Below are positions 37,182 through 45,945 of a stretch of 62,249 nt of DNA, piece after piece; the first letter of the stretch is position 1, and every line of letters begins with the position of its first letter. Under the pieces are notes generated by a model that was given only the letters and a program-made list of their open reading frames with translations, did no database searches and had not been told where the DNA came from. The DNA lies in contig LQPB01000049.1 of the NCBI GenBank assembly GCA_002102225.1, positions 1 to 62,249 on the forward strand. The letters run 5' to 3'. Source of the stretch: Mycobacterium interjectum. GTDB taxonomy: Bacteria; Actinomycetota; Actinomycetes; Mycobacteriales; Mycobacteriaceae. Position numbers and translations under genes: made by a program.

Positions 37182-38717
37182 GTGAACATCGCCGACCACG
37201 CGGGCACGGTCCCCGACTCGCCGGCCCTCCTTGTCGCGGACGGCGGCACCATCTCCTACGGCGAGCTGAATGCCAAAAGCCAACGGGTCGCGGCCGTGCT
37301 GCACGGGGCCGGGTTGCGGCGCGGCGACGGCGTGGCGCTGGTGCTGCCGAACCGCCACGAGTTCTTCGAAATCACCTGGGGCTGCCAGCTTTCCGGGCTC
37401 TACTACACCGCGGTCAACACCCACTTCACCCCCGAGGAGGTCGCCTACGTCATCGACGACTCCGACGCCAAGGCGGTGTTTGTCGACGCGTCCATGGACG
37501 ACCTCGCCGCGCACGTCCTGGCGGCCAACGCGCGCGCCGGTATCCGCGTGGCCGTCGGGGGGGCGCTGCCGGGCTGGCAGTCGTACGACGGCGCCCTGGC
37601 CGCGGCGGGCGCCGCCCCGCCGCCCTCGGACGGATCGGAGATGCTCTATTCGTCGGGCACCACGGGACGGCCCAAGGCCGTGCGGCGGTCGCTGCCGGCC
37701 GACGGCAACGGGTCGTGGGCCCAGTCGGTCCTGGAGATGGCGCTGATCCACAAGTACGGCATGGACCGGTCCAGCGTGTACCTGTCCCCCGCACCGCTGT
37801 ATCACGCTGCCGGGGTGAACTACACCATGGCGGTGCACCGCGTCGGCGCCGCCTCGATCCTGATGCACAAGTTCGACGCCGAGGCCGTGCTGCGGCTGAT
37901 CCAGACCCACCGCGTCACCCACGCCCAGTTCGTGCCGACGATGTTCGTGCGCATGCTCAAGCTGCCCGAGGCGGTGCGGCGAAAGTATGACGTCTCGAGC
38001 CTGCAATGCGTGATCCACGCCGCGGCCCCGTGCCCGGTGGACGTCAAGCACCAGATGATGGAGTGGTTCGGGCCCATCATTCACGAATATTACGGGGGCA
38101 CCGAGGGATTCGCCGGTACCACGATCGGACCCGAGGAGTGGCTCGCCCATCCCGGTTCGGTGGGCAGGCCGTTCAGCCCGGTTCACGTGCTCGGTGACGA
38201 CGGGGTGGAGCTTCCGGCGGGCCAGTCCGGCGAGTTGTTCTTCGAAGGCGGGCCCGATTTCGAATATTTCAAGGACCCCGCCAAGACCGCGTCGGTTTCC
38301 AACGAGCGGGGCTGGCGGTCGCTCGGCGACATGGGCTACGTCGACGCAGACGGTTACCTCTACCTCACCGACCGGTCGACGTTCATGATTGTCTCGGGCG
38401 GGGTGAACATCTACCCGCAGGAGGCGGAGAACCTGTTGGTCATGCACCCCAAGCTCGTCGACGCCGCGGTGTTCGGCGTGCCCAACGACGAGTTCGGCGA
38501 GGAGGTCAAGGCCGTCGTGCAACCGATCGACGGCGTGGCGCCCGGTCCCGACCTCGAAGCCGAGCTCATCGCGTACTGCCGGGCTCACCTGGCCGGCTAC
38601 AAGTGCCCGCGCACGGTCGAATTCGAACCCGAGCTGCCGCGCGACCCGAACGGAAAGCTGTACAAGCGGCGCATTCGCGAACGTTACTGGCAGGGACGGG
38701 CCTCTCGGATCGTATGA
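37182..38717 (+). CDS. AMP-binding acyl-CoA synthetase
   Basis: This 511-residue ANL-superfamily ligase has the P-loop YSSGTTGRPK, EYYGGTEG (A5 motif), GDMGYVDADGYLYLTDR (A7/A8) and the C-terminal lysine in PNGKLYKRR. It forms an acyl-adenylate and then an acyl-CoA, so it supplies CoA thioesters to the crotonases of the cluster. The start is GTG. It sits 31 bp after the crotonase and 19 bp before the Rieske gene. It resembles the FadD4/FadD13-like short branch, but chain specificity cannot be read from sequence. Confidence 0.92.
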   Translation: MNIADHAGTVPDSPALLVADGGTISYGELNAKSQRVAAVLHGAGLRRGDGVALVLPNRHEFFEITWGCQLSGLYYTAVNTHFTPEEVAYVIDDSDAKAVFVDASMDDLAAHVLAANARAGIRVAVGGALPGWQSYDGALAAAGAAPPPSDGSEMLYSSGTTGRPKAVRRSLPADGNGSWAQSVLEMALIHKYGMDRSSVYLSPAPLYHAAGVNYTMAVHRVGAASILMHKFDAEAVLRLIQTHRVTHAQFVPTMFVRMLKLPEAVRRKYDVSSLQCVIHAAAPCPVDVKHQMMEWFGPIIHEYYGGTEGFAGTTIGPEEWLAHPGSVGRPFSPVHVLGDDGVELPAGQSGELFFEGGPDFEYFKDPAKTASVSNERGWRSLGDMGYVDADGYLYLTDRSTFMIVSGGVNIYPQEAENLLVMHPKLVDAAVFGVPNDEFGEEVKAVVQPIDGVAPGPDLEAELIAYCRAHLAGYKCPRTVEFEPELPRDPNGKLYKRRIRERYWQGRASRIV

Positions 38718-38736
38718 GCTGACAAGGGATAGTGAG

Positions 38737-40119
38737 ATGGCAGTAGAGACGGGTTCGCAGCGAACCGGTGTCAATTGGACACCGCTACCGGTGCCCTGGG
38801 CGGTGCAGACGCCCGATCGCATCCCCAAGCAGCGGTATTACGACGCGGAGTTCTACGCCCTCGAGAACGAGATGTTCTGGCCGCGGGTCTGGCAGATGGC
38901 CTGCCGCCTCGAGGAGATTCCCAAGCCCGGCGACTTCGTAGAGTACGAGATCCTCGACGAGTCGGTCATCGTGGTTCGAGTCGACAGTCAGACGGTGCGG
39001 GCCTACCACAACGCGTGCCGCCATCGCGGGGTAAAGCTGGTGGAGGGCAACGGGAATCGGCGTACCTTCGTGTGCCCGTTCCACGGGTGGTGCTGGGGCA
39101 TCGACGGGCGCAACACCTTTGTGCTGCGACCCGAGGCGTTCGCCGAGGAAAACCTGCGCCCGGACGACCTGCAGCTCGCCGCGGTCCGGTGCGAGCTGTG
39201 GGGCGGGTGCGCGTGGATCAACCTCGACGACGGCGCGCCCGCGTTGCGGGACTGCATCGAACCGTTCGCCACGATCTACGACGCGTGGCACGTCGAAGCT
39301 CTGCGCACCGAGTGGTGGCAGTCGTGCCGGCTTCCGGTGAACTGGAAGCTGGCCACGGCGGCGTTCATGGAGGGCTACCACGTCCCCCAAACCCATCCCC
39401 AGCTGCTGCCGAGCGCGCAGACCGGTAGCCCGTCGGAAGCGGTGCATCCCGTGGTCGCGAGCAGCCTGTACTTCATGCGCACGCTCGGAGAAGGCATGGG
39501 CGGCATGACTCACGAGAACGACATCCGCATCGCCGAGGGCCTGCAGACCATCACGCTGCCATCCGACCCGGCCGAGGCGATGGCGGCTTGGCGCAGCGCC
39601 CTCAACGACGCGGTGGTCGGCTGGCATCGCGCTCGCGGCAGCACCATGCCCGACCTCAACGACCTGGTGCGCCGCGGGATCACCGACGCGATCGGATTCT
39701 GCTTCCCGCACCACTTCATCCTGCCCACCTACAGCAGCGCCTCGTCCTACCGGATTCGCCCGCTCGGGCCCGAGGAAACGTTGTTCGAGATCTGGTCGCT
39801 GACCCGGTTGCCCTCGGACATCTCCGCGGGAAAGCCGCAGCCGCCGGAGCCGATGGCGCCCGACGACCCGCGCTGGCCGCCGATTCCCGCCCAGGATTTC
39901 TCCAACCTGCCGCGGCAGCAGAAGGGCCTGCATTCCAAGGGGTTTGAGTTCATGCGACTGTCGGATCGGATCGAGGGGCTGATCTCCAACTTCGAGCGCG
40001 TCGTCGACGGGTTTTTGGCCGGCCTGCCCTACGAGGCGCTGGTGCCCGCCATCCAGAAGACCAACACCACCATCGACGTGCCGGTCGCCGACCTGGGATT
40101 CGGGGAGGGGCCCCGATGA
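38737..40119 (+). CDS. Rieske non-heme iron oxygenase, alpha subunit
   Basis: This 460-residue ring-hydroxylating oxygenase binds the Rieske cluster with Cys94-x-His96 (ACRHRG) and Cys113-x2-His116 (CPFHGWCWG). The mononuclear iron motif is Glu212-x2-His215-x4-His220 (EGYHVPQTH), with Glu in the bridging position often held by Asp. There is no beta-subunit, ferredoxin or reductase gene nearby, so it is probably a homotrimeric type using an unlinked electron donor. It overlaps the KstD-like gene by four bases. Hydroxylation of a ring or terpenoid-like substrate is inferred. Confidence 0.92.
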   Translation: MAVETGSQRTGVNWTPLPVPWAVQTPDRIPKQRYYDAEFYALENEMFWPRVWQMACRLEEIPKPGDFVEYEILDESVIVVRVDSQTVRAYHNACRHRGVKLVEGNGNRRTFVCPFHGWCWGIDGRNTFVLRPEAFAEENLRPDDLQLAAVRCELWGGCAWINLDDGAPALRDCIEPFATIYDAWHVEALRTEWWQSCRLPVNWKLATAAFMEGYHVPQTHPQLLPSAQTGSPSEAVHPVVASSLYFMRTLGEGMGGMTHENDIRIAEGLQTITLPSDPAEAMAAWRSALNDAVVGWHRARGSTMPDLNDLVRRGITDAIGFCFPHHFILPTYSSASSYRIRPLGPEETLFEIWSLTRLPSDISAGKPQPPEPMAPDDPRWPPIPAQDFSNLPRQQKGLHSKGFEFMRLSDRIEGLISNFERVVDGFLAGLPYEALVPAIQKTNTTIDVPVADLGFGEGPR

Positions 40120-41816
40120 GCACTCGGTGGGATCGGTCGGTCGACCTGCTCATCGCGGGCAGCGGCGGCGGCGGCATGGTGGCCGGGCTGGCCGCACTCG
40201 ACTGCGGCCTGGAGCCGTTGATCATCGAGAAGCAGGCGCTGGTCGGGGGGTCGACGGGGCTGTCGGGCGGCATCGTCTGGCTGCCCAACAACCCCCTGAT
40301 GCGCGCCGAGGGCGTCGCGGACTCCCACGAGGACGGCCTGGCCTACCTGGCCGACGTGGTCGGCGACATCGGTGCGGCGTCGTCGCCCGCGCGCCGCGAG
40401 ATGTTCCTGACCGCCGGCTACGAAATGGTCAATTTCCTTGTCCGCAAGGGTATCCGGCTGATCCGTTGCGCCGGCTGGAGCGACTACTACCCGAATCACA
40501 AGGGCGGCAACGAGTCCGGGCGCGCGGTCGAGGGCATTCCCTTCGACGCCGCGGAGCTGGGCGCCTGGAGCGGCAAAGTGCAACCTTCGCTGGCCAAGAA
40601 CTACGGCTTCGTGGTCCTGACCAACGAACTGCGCTCGGTTCAGTACTACAACCGTTCGCCGCGCGCGTTCGCCGTTGCGACCCGCGTGTTCCTGCGCACC
40701 GCGGCGGCGCGGGCGCGCCACCGCCAGATCCTCACCAACGGAGCGTCGCTCATCGGTCAAATGCTCAAGGCGCTCATCGACCTCAGTGACGGGCAGCCGC
40801 CGCTGTGGACGAACGCGGCGATGGACGATCTCATCGTCGAGGACGGCCGCGTCGTAGGCGCTCGCGTCCGCAGGGGCGAGGAATCTCTGAACGTGGAGGC
40901 CCGGCGGGGCGTGCTGCTGGCGGCGGGCGGGTTCGGCCACAACAAGGAGATGCGCCGCCAGTACAGCGGCGATCAGCCCAATGAGGCGCAGTGGTCGATC
41001 GCCAACGCCGGGGACACCGGCGAGGTGCTGCAGGCGGCGATGCGGCTGGGCGCCAAAACCGACCTGCTGGACGAAGCCTGGTGGCTGCCTTCCGTTTTCA
41101 TCGCAAACGGTGGTGCGGTGGCGGCCTCGCTCGGCTCCGGCCGCCAGCGCCCCGGGGCCATCTACGTCGACTCGACCGGCCGGCGCTTCTGCAACGAGTC
41201 GAACTCCTACGTCGAGGTCGGCAAGGCGATGTACGCCAACAAGGCGGTGCCCTGCTGGATGATCTTCGACGAGGGTTACGTGCGCCGATACGTCACCAGC
41301 AGCAACCCGCTCAAGCGAAACCAGCACCTGCCGCCGGAGCTGATCGAGAGCGGCGCGGTCAGGCGCGGCGACACCATCGCCGACCTCGCCGGCCAGATCG
41401 ACCTTCCCGCCGACGAATTGGCGCGGACGATCCAGCGGTTCAACCGGTTCGCCGCCAAGGGCCTGGACCCGGACTTCGGGCGCGGCCAGTCGGCCTACAA
41501 CGACTGCCTCGGCGATCCCGGCTACCGGCCGAACGCGGCCGTCGGCCCGCTCGACCGCGCGCCCTACTACGCCACGCGGGTCCTGCCGGCGGACGTCGGG
41601 ACGTGTGGCGGGGTGGTCACCAACGAGCACGCGCAGGTCCTCGACGAGCAGGACCTGGTGATCGAGGGACTCTACGCGACCGGAAACACCACGGCGACGG
41701 TGATGGGCCGCACGTACCCGGGCGCCGGCGCGAGCATCGCCAGCTCGATGGTGTTCGGCTACGTCGCCGCGCGGCACGCCGCCGGGCGCAGGATCGCCGG
41801 CGAGAAGACCCGTTAA
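40116..41816 (+). CDS. FAD-dependent dehydrogenase, 3-ketosteroid dehydrogenase-like
   Basis: This 566-residue flavoprotein of the FAD_binding_2 / KstD / fumarate-reductase group has the Rossmann FAD motif at residues 14-24 (AGSGGGGMVAG), EKQALVGGSTGLSGG, LLAAGGFGHN and the C-terminal GLYATGNTTATVMGRTYPGAGASIASSM. Such enzymes introduce double bonds next to a carbonyl. The Rieske-plus-KstD pairing recalls KshA/KstD attack on steroid rings A/B, but the other genes differ from the cholesterol cluster. It is the last gene of the operon and ends beside a strong stem-loop. Confidence 0.9.
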   Translation: MSTRWDRSVDLLIAGSGGGGMVAGLAALDCGLEPLIIEKQALVGGSTGLSGGIVWLPNNPLMRAEGVADSHEDGLAYLADVVGDIGAASSPARREMFLTAGYEMVNFLVRKGIRLIRCAGWSDYYPNHKGGNESGRAVEGIPFDAAELGAWSGKVQPSLAKNYGFVVLTNELRSVQYYNRSPRAFAVATRVFLRTAAARARHRQILTNGASLIGQMLKALIDLSDGQPPLWTNAAMDDLIVEDGRVVGARVRRGEESLNVEARRGVLLAAGGFGHNKEMRRQYSGDQPNEAQWSIANAGDTGEVLQAAMRLGAKTDLLDEAWWLPSVFIANGGAVAASLGSGRQRPGAIYVDSTGRRFCNESNSYVEVGKAMYANKAVPCWMIFDEGYVRRYVTSSNPLKRNQHLPPELIESGAVRRGDTIADLAGQIDLPADELARTIQRFNRFAAKGLDPDFGRGQSAYNDCLGDPGYRPNAAVGPLDRAPYYATRVLPADVGTCGGVVTNEHAQVLDEQDLVIEGLYATGNTTATVMGRTYPGAGASIASSMVFGYVAARHAAGRRIAGEKTR

Positions 41817-41817
41817 C

Positions 41818-41879
41818 CGCGAGCAGACGCAGAATCGCACCATTAGGCGCGGAGATATGCGATTCTGCGTCTGCTCGCG
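41818..41879. terminator. 22-bp perfect inverted repeat between convergent genes
   Basis: The arms at 41818-41839 and 41858-41879 are perfect complements of 22 bp with an 18-nt loop. The element lies one base from the stop of the KstD-like gene and abuts the stop of the convergent crotonase, so it fits a bidirectional terminator. The arm sequence (GAGCAGACGCAGAATCGC core) resembles a dispersed mycobacterial intergenic palindrome, recalled from memory, so it may be a repeat-family member. Confidence 0.75.
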
Positions 41880-42716
41880 CTAAGAAGTGTCGTCGCGGCC
41901 GACGAAATCCCTTGGCTTCATCCCGGATTGGATGAGTTCGGCCCGTCGCGCCTGCACATCGGAGGCGGCGCCCACCATGTTGGTCAGGATGTGGCTGACC
42001 TGGAGGTGGACCCGCATGCCCATCAATTCCCAGGCCCGTTTCACGTTGTTCTTCACCGCCATCAGCGTGGTCAACGGGATTTGGGAGATCTTGCGGGCCA
42101 TCTCCTCCACGGTGTCTTCCAGATCCGCACGCGGCACGACCTTGTTGAGCAGACCCCAGTCGAGCGCCTGCTGCGCGGACAGGGTGGGTGCCAGCAGCAG
42201 CCAATCCATGGTGCGATGCCAGTTCATCAACAGCCAGGGCTCGATCATGGTGTGCCCGCCGGGTTCCCCGAGGCTTTGGGCAAGTGGCATCTGGAAATAC
42301 GCGTCGTCGGATGCCACGCAGAAGTCGGTCAGCAGACCGAGATAGATCCCACCGCCCATGCAGTAGCCGTGGATCTGCGAGATCGTCGGCTTGGGAAATT
42401 CCCACAGGTACAGGGTGGGCCACAGAAACAGGTCGGCGGTCCCCTTGTACAGCTCCTCGAAGGTATTTCCGAAGTCGGGGTAGGGGTTTTCGTCCGGGCC
42501 CCAGCGCGCCACGTGCCCGCCGCAGAAGCCGTTACCGTTGGCCTTGAGGATGACGACCTTGATCTCGTTGTCGCGGTCGGCTTCGTGCAGGCAGTTGTCG
42601 ACTTCGGTGACCAACACCGCGTCCTTGGTGTTGGCCTTGTCGACCCGGTTCAGGATGATCCGCGCAATCGGCGGTTCGCGTTCATAGATGATCGCTTCGA
42701 GCACGCGCCGCTCCAT
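41880..42716 (-). CDS. Second crotonase-family protein of the catabolic cluster
   Basis: This 278-residue crotonase shows NGFCGGHVARW and IHGYCMGGGIYLGL as oxyanion-hole regions, MPLAQSLGEPGGHTMIEPWLLMNW in the catalytic loop and WELMGMRVH near the end. It is clearly related to the crotonase at 36275-37150 and, like it, lacks an obvious first catalytic Glu. It is on the opposite strand, facing the operon across the 22-bp stem. The ATG has no clear ribosome binding site, but no better start exists. Confidence 0.87.
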   Translation of the reverse strand: MERRVLEAIIYEREPPIARIILNRVDKANTKDAVLVTEVDNCLHEADRDNEIKVVILKANGNGFCGGHVARWGPDENPYPDFGNTFEELYKGTADLFLWPTLYLWEFPKPTISQIHGYCMGGGIYLGLLTDFCVASDDAYFQMPLAQSLGEPGGHTMIEPWLLMNWHRTMDWLLLAPTLSAQQALDWGLLNKVVPRADLEDTVEEMARKISQIPLTTLMAVKNNVKRAWELMGMRVHLQVSHILTNMVGAASDVQARRAELIQSGMKPRDFVGRDDTS

Positions 42717-42765
42717 CGTCGTGACATTACCCGGTTTCCGCTCCGCGCCAAGCCCGCTCGACCGG

Positions 42766-43317
42766 TCAGCGGGCGCGGCGCGCCAGCAGCCACGCGTGGC
42801 CGTCGCCCTCGCCCGCGGCGATCGGTTCCAGTGGCGCGAACGCGGCCGGCAACTCGCCGGGCGCGGCGCGGAACGGTCCCGGCGTCGCCCCCACTTCGCT
42901 GAGCGCCGCGATCACGAGCAGCCCGCTCGGCGCCAGTCGGTCGATGATCGCGCCGTCGAGGCGACGGTCCCGGAATTTGTGGCAGAGGATGACGTCCACG
43001 GGCGGACCGGGCGGCAGGCCGTCGTCGAGATCGAACACCTCGAAGTGGCAGCGCTCGGCGACGCCGGCGAGCCGGGCCACCTCGCGGGCCTGGTCGATGG
43101 CGACCGGGGAGACGTCGAACCCCCGAACATCCAGGCCGCGCCGGGCCAGCCACACCGCGCCGGCCCCCTGGCCGCAGGCCAGGTCGAGGGCCCGTCCCGC
43201 CGCGGGAAACTCGCTCGCGTGGCGCGCCAGCAGGTCGGGCGGGCCCAGCGCGGTCACCGGCGGCGCTCCCTGGGCGGCGTACCGCTCGTCCCAGCGGCGC
43301 CGGTCTCCCTCGGCCAT
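42766..43317 (-). CDS. SAM-dependent class I methyltransferase
   Basis: This 183-residue methyltransferase has the SAM motif ALDLACGQGAGAVWLARRG, an acidic residue ending strand 2 (VRGFDVS) and motif VFDLDDGLP, followed by DVILCHKFRD. It resembles TehB/UbiE-like small methyltransferases; the substrate is unknown. ATG 43317 (MAEGDRRRWDERY) is preferred over an upstream in-frame start, since homologues begin near the RRWDERY segment. It diverges from a TetR gene across only 43 bp. Confidence 0.85.
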   Translation of the reverse strand: MAEGDRRRWDERYAAQGAPPVTALGPPDLLARHASEFPAAGRALDLACGQGAGAVWLARRGLDVRGFDVSPVAIDQAREVARLAGVAERCHFEVFDLDDGLPPGPPVDVILCHKFRDRRLDGAIIDRLAPSGLLVIAALSEVGATPGPFRAAPGELPAAFAPLEPIAAGEGDGHAWLLARRAR

Positions 43318-43348
43318 GGGCGCCACCCTAGGCCGCACGGGCCGTTTC

Positions 43349-43354
43349 TACACT
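43349..43354 (+). promoter_or_regulatory. -10 box of a leaderless TetR mRNA
   Basis: TACACT fits the mycobacterial TANNNT -10 consensus and lies six bases before the GTG start of the TetR gene. Transcription would start at or next to the GTG. No Shine-Dalgarno sequence is present. Confidence 0.5.
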
Positions 43355-43360
43355 GGACCG

Positions 43361-43945
43361 GTGTCTAGGGAAGCGGTTTCTCCGGCCGCCACCACACCCC
43401 GCCGCTCGGACCGGCGGCCGGCGCAGACGATCCGCAAGGTCCTCGACGCCGGGCTGGAAGAGCTGCGCAAGTCGTCGTACGCGAACCTGACGATGCGAGC
43501 GGTCGCAACCCGGGCCGGGGTCTCCCCGGCCAGCGCCTACACGTACTTTCCGTCGAAGAGCGCGCTGGTGGCGGCCGTCTACCTGCGCTTTCTGCGCGAC
43601 CTGCCGCTGCACACCGATGTCAACGACGCGATCCCGGCCCGGGTCGGAGCGACGCTGCGCGACATGGCGCTGATGGTCGCCGACGAGCCCGAGCTGATGA
43701 CGGCCTGCGGCGCCGCGCTGATGGCCGACGATCCCGCGGTCAAGCCGTTGCGTGAGGAAATCGGCGCCGAGGTGTCGAGGCGGATCGGTGCCGCGCTGGG
43801 CCCGGGGTGGCCGCGCGCGGTGAAATCCGCGCTGCAGATGACGTTCGCCGGGGCGCTGCTGACGGCACGCTTCGTCAGCTACCAGGAGATCGCGGGGCAG
43901 CTGGACGAGGCCGTCGGGCTGATCCTGGGTGCGTCGCGCACGTAA
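43361..43945 (+). CDS. TetR-family transcriptional regulator
   Basis: This 194-residue regulator has an N-terminal TetR helix-turn-helix (about residues 20-65: IRKVLDAGLEEL, TMRAVATRAGVSPASAYTYFPSKSALVAAVY) and an all-helical ligand domain. The start is GTG, probably leaderless. It diverges from the methyltransferase, the likely direct target given the 43-bp gap, and no operator palindrome is obvious. The downstream membrane-protein gene is 243 bp away. Confidence 0.88.
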   Translation: MSREAVSPAATTPRRSDRRPAQTIRKVLDAGLEELRKSSYANLTMRAVATRAGVSPASAYTYFPSKSALVAAVYLRFLRDLPLHTDVNDAIPARVGATLRDMALMVADEPELMTACGAALMADDPAVKPLREEIGAEVSRRIGAALGPGWPRAVKSALQMTFAGALLTARFVSYQEIAGQLDEAVGLILGASRT

Positions 43946-44188
43946 AGAGGTGCGGTGGAACCGAATCCGGTGAGGCGGGCGTCCCGTCCGTGCCGCCCCG
44001 CATCGGGCCCGCGAAGGCCTATCCGCGCATCGCGAGGTCGGCGGACGCGCCCCGGGGCTCCGGACGCGGCGCCGGCCCGGGACGCCCCTCGCAGGCGTCC
44101 CGACGGCGCCGCGGCGGGGTGGTTGATCCGTTCGACGAGTTCGGCGATCCTCAACGAACCGACGTTGTCGACGGGCAGAGGAGCGGAC

Positions 44189-44647
44189 GTGGTGGGTCTG
44201 GGACAAGTCGCGCTCAACAGCGCACCCGTGTTTGGGGGTGTGATGCTGGCCGTTGCGGCCGGCCAGTTCAGGGGCCCGAACTATCGCGAGCTGATCAAAC
44301 AGGACATGGATTTGCTGGATCGGCTCCCGCCGGAGGCCACCGCCCGGCGCGCCGAGCTGCAACGCACCATCGATGACCGCATCGATGACCTGGTCGACGT
44401 CGCCGACCGGAACCGCGAGCTGCGCAAGGCCGCGCTGTCGTACCGGGGCAACTGGCGCGACGTGGTGCTGTTGCTGTGCGTGGTGCTGTTCACCATCATC
44501 TGGTGGGAAGTCGATCACAGCCGCGGCAACTGGCTGCCGATGTTCGTCCTGCTGATCCTGCTGTCGGTGGTGACCGCGGCGTACGCATTTCGGGGGGTGC
44601 TGCGCGCCGCCACCTCCCTCCTGCGCAGGCGGGACACCGCGAAGTAG
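44189..44647 (+). CDS. Small membrane protein, function unknown
   Basis: This 152-residue protein has an N-terminal amphipathic stretch, a charged helical middle with ATARRAELQRTIDDRIDDLVDVADRNREL, and two transmembrane helices at about 90-108 and 113-132 (DVVLLLCVVLFTIIWW and WLPMFVLLILLSVVTAAYA). The GTG at 44189 is chosen because AGAGGAG lies five bases upstream; a second GTG follows directly. No family is recognised. The short helical hairpin before the membrane pair suggests a coiled-coil-tethered protein. Confidence 0.7.
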   Translation: MVGLGQVALNSAPVFGGVMLAVAAGQFRGPNYRELIKQDMDLLDRLPPEATARRAELQRTIDDRIDDLVDVADRNRELRKAALSYRGNWRDVVLLLCVVLFTIIWWEVDHSRGNWLPMFVLLILLSVVTAAYAFRGVLRAATSLLRRRDTAK

Positions 44648-44758
44648 CGCCGCCGTTACGGCCCTGAGCTGCGCTTTTGCCGGCGGTGCGGGCACGGACC
44701 GCTTGCGGGCCGGGACGCTCGCCGAGCATCCGCTCCCGCGTTATGCCAAAATTTTGAC

Positions 44759-45427
44759 GTGAAGTACCCTCCCCTCCTCAAAGTGATTTGTGCTGCGCTG
44801 TCGCCGATTTGGGTGTTAGCGATCGCGCCCGTTCCCTCGGCATCGGCCGACCCGTGCCCCGATGTCGAGGTGGTCTTCGCCCGGGGCACCAGCGAGCCTC
44901 CCGGCGTAGGCGGCATCGGCCAGCATTTCGTCGACACGCTGCGCTCGCGGGTGGGCGGCAAATCGCTGGGCGTGTATCCGGTCAACTACCCGGCCACCAC
45001 GGACTTCCCCACCGCGATTGACGGCATCAACGACGCCGGCCACCACGTCGAGTCGATGGCGGCCAGCTGTCCCAGAACCAAGATGGTGCTGGGTGGATAT
45101 TCCCAGGGCGCGGCCGTGATGGGTTTCGTCACCGCGAACAAGGTGCCGGACGGGGCGAATCTGGCGCAACCACCCGAGCCGATGCCCCCCGACGTCGCCA
45201 ACCACGTCGCCGCGGTCGCCCTCTTCGGCAAGCCGTCGGGCCAGTTCATGAGCATCATCAACGAGCCGCCCGTGACGGTCGGCCCGCTGTACGCGCCCAA
45301 GACGATCGACCTGTGCGTTCCCAACGATCCGGTCTGTTCGGGGTCTGGGTTCCCGGCCGCGCACCGGCAATACGTCGACGCCGGCATGGTCGATCAGGCG
45401 GCGGATTTCGCCGCGAGCCGCCTGTAG
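44759..45427 (+). CDS. Secreted cutinase-like serine esterase (Culp family)
   Basis: This 222-residue cutinase has a signal peptide ending near SASA-DP. The nucleophile is Ser115 in GGYSQGAAV, the Asp is probably in DLCVPNDPVC and the His in AAHRQYVDAG. Four cysteines (DPCPDVEV, AASCPRT, DLCVPN, DPVCSG) fit the two cutinase disulfides. Culp proteins hydrolyse lipid or polyester esters at the cell surface. The start is GTG; a weak CAAAAT box six bases upstream would make the mRNA leaderless. Confidence 0.92.
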   Translation: MKYPPLLKVICAALSPIWVLAIAPVPSASADPCPDVEVVFARGTSEPPGVGGIGQHFVDTLRSRVGGKSLGVYPVNYPATTDFPTAIDGINDAGHHVESMAASCPRTKMVLGGYSQGAAVMGFVTANKVPDGANLAQPPEPMPPDVANHVAAVALFGKPSGQFMSIINEPPVTVGPLYAPKTIDLCVPNDPVCSGSGFPAAHRQYVDAGMVDQAADFAASRL

Positions 45428-45464
45428 GCGCTCCGAAACGGGCGACGGTCACCCAGGAGGTCGA

Positions 45465-45938
45465 GTGGCGATGAACGGGCCCCTCGAGGATCTCGGGAGC
45501 GCCGCCTTCGACGTCGCGGACAGGCTGGCCATCATCAACTTGTTCGGTGCCTACGCCTACACCTATGACGAGAACCTGCTCGACGACTTTCGCGCCTTGT
45601 TCACCGAGTCACCCGAGCTCGTCCTGTGGCACGAGGGCCGACCGCTGTCGGCGGACATCGATACCGTCATGAGCCTGCTCGCGGCCCGGAAGGCGGGGTT
45701 CAAGGCCGAAAACAACCAACGGCGCCACGCGCTTAATTCGTTTTGGTTCTCCAGCCAGGGCGACAGCGAGGCGACCGGGCACTGTTACGTCCAGGTTTTC
45801 GCCGTCAAAGACGGCGGCCCGCCCGTTCCCGATCTGACCGGACGCTACGAGTTCACGGCGACCAAACACGGCGGCGTGTGGCGGTTCAGCCGGTGGGTGG
45901 TGGCGATCGATCAGGCTCAACCCGGCGACGGCGAGTGA
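45465..45938 (+). CDS. SnoaL-like / NTF2-fold protein
   Basis: This protein of about 157 residues carries ADRLAIINLFGAYAYTYDENLLDDFRALFTESPELVLW, the typical SnoaL-type first helices, followed by GHCYVQVFAV and GRYEFTATKHGGVWRFSRW. It may be an isomerase/dehydratase or binding protein of unknown substrate. AGGAGG lies upstream of both GTG 45465 and ATG 45471, so the start is uncertain by two codons. It is 37 bp after the cutinase gene. Confidence 0.8.
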   Translation: MAMNGPLEDLGSAAFDVADRLAIINLFGAYAYTYDENLLDDFRALFTESPELVLWHEGRPLSADIDTVMSLLAARKAGFKAENNQRRHALNSFWFSSQGDSEATGHCYVQVFAVKDGGPPVPDLTGRYEFTATKHGGVWRFSRWVVAIDQAQPGDGE

Positions 45939-45945
45939 GCGTCGG

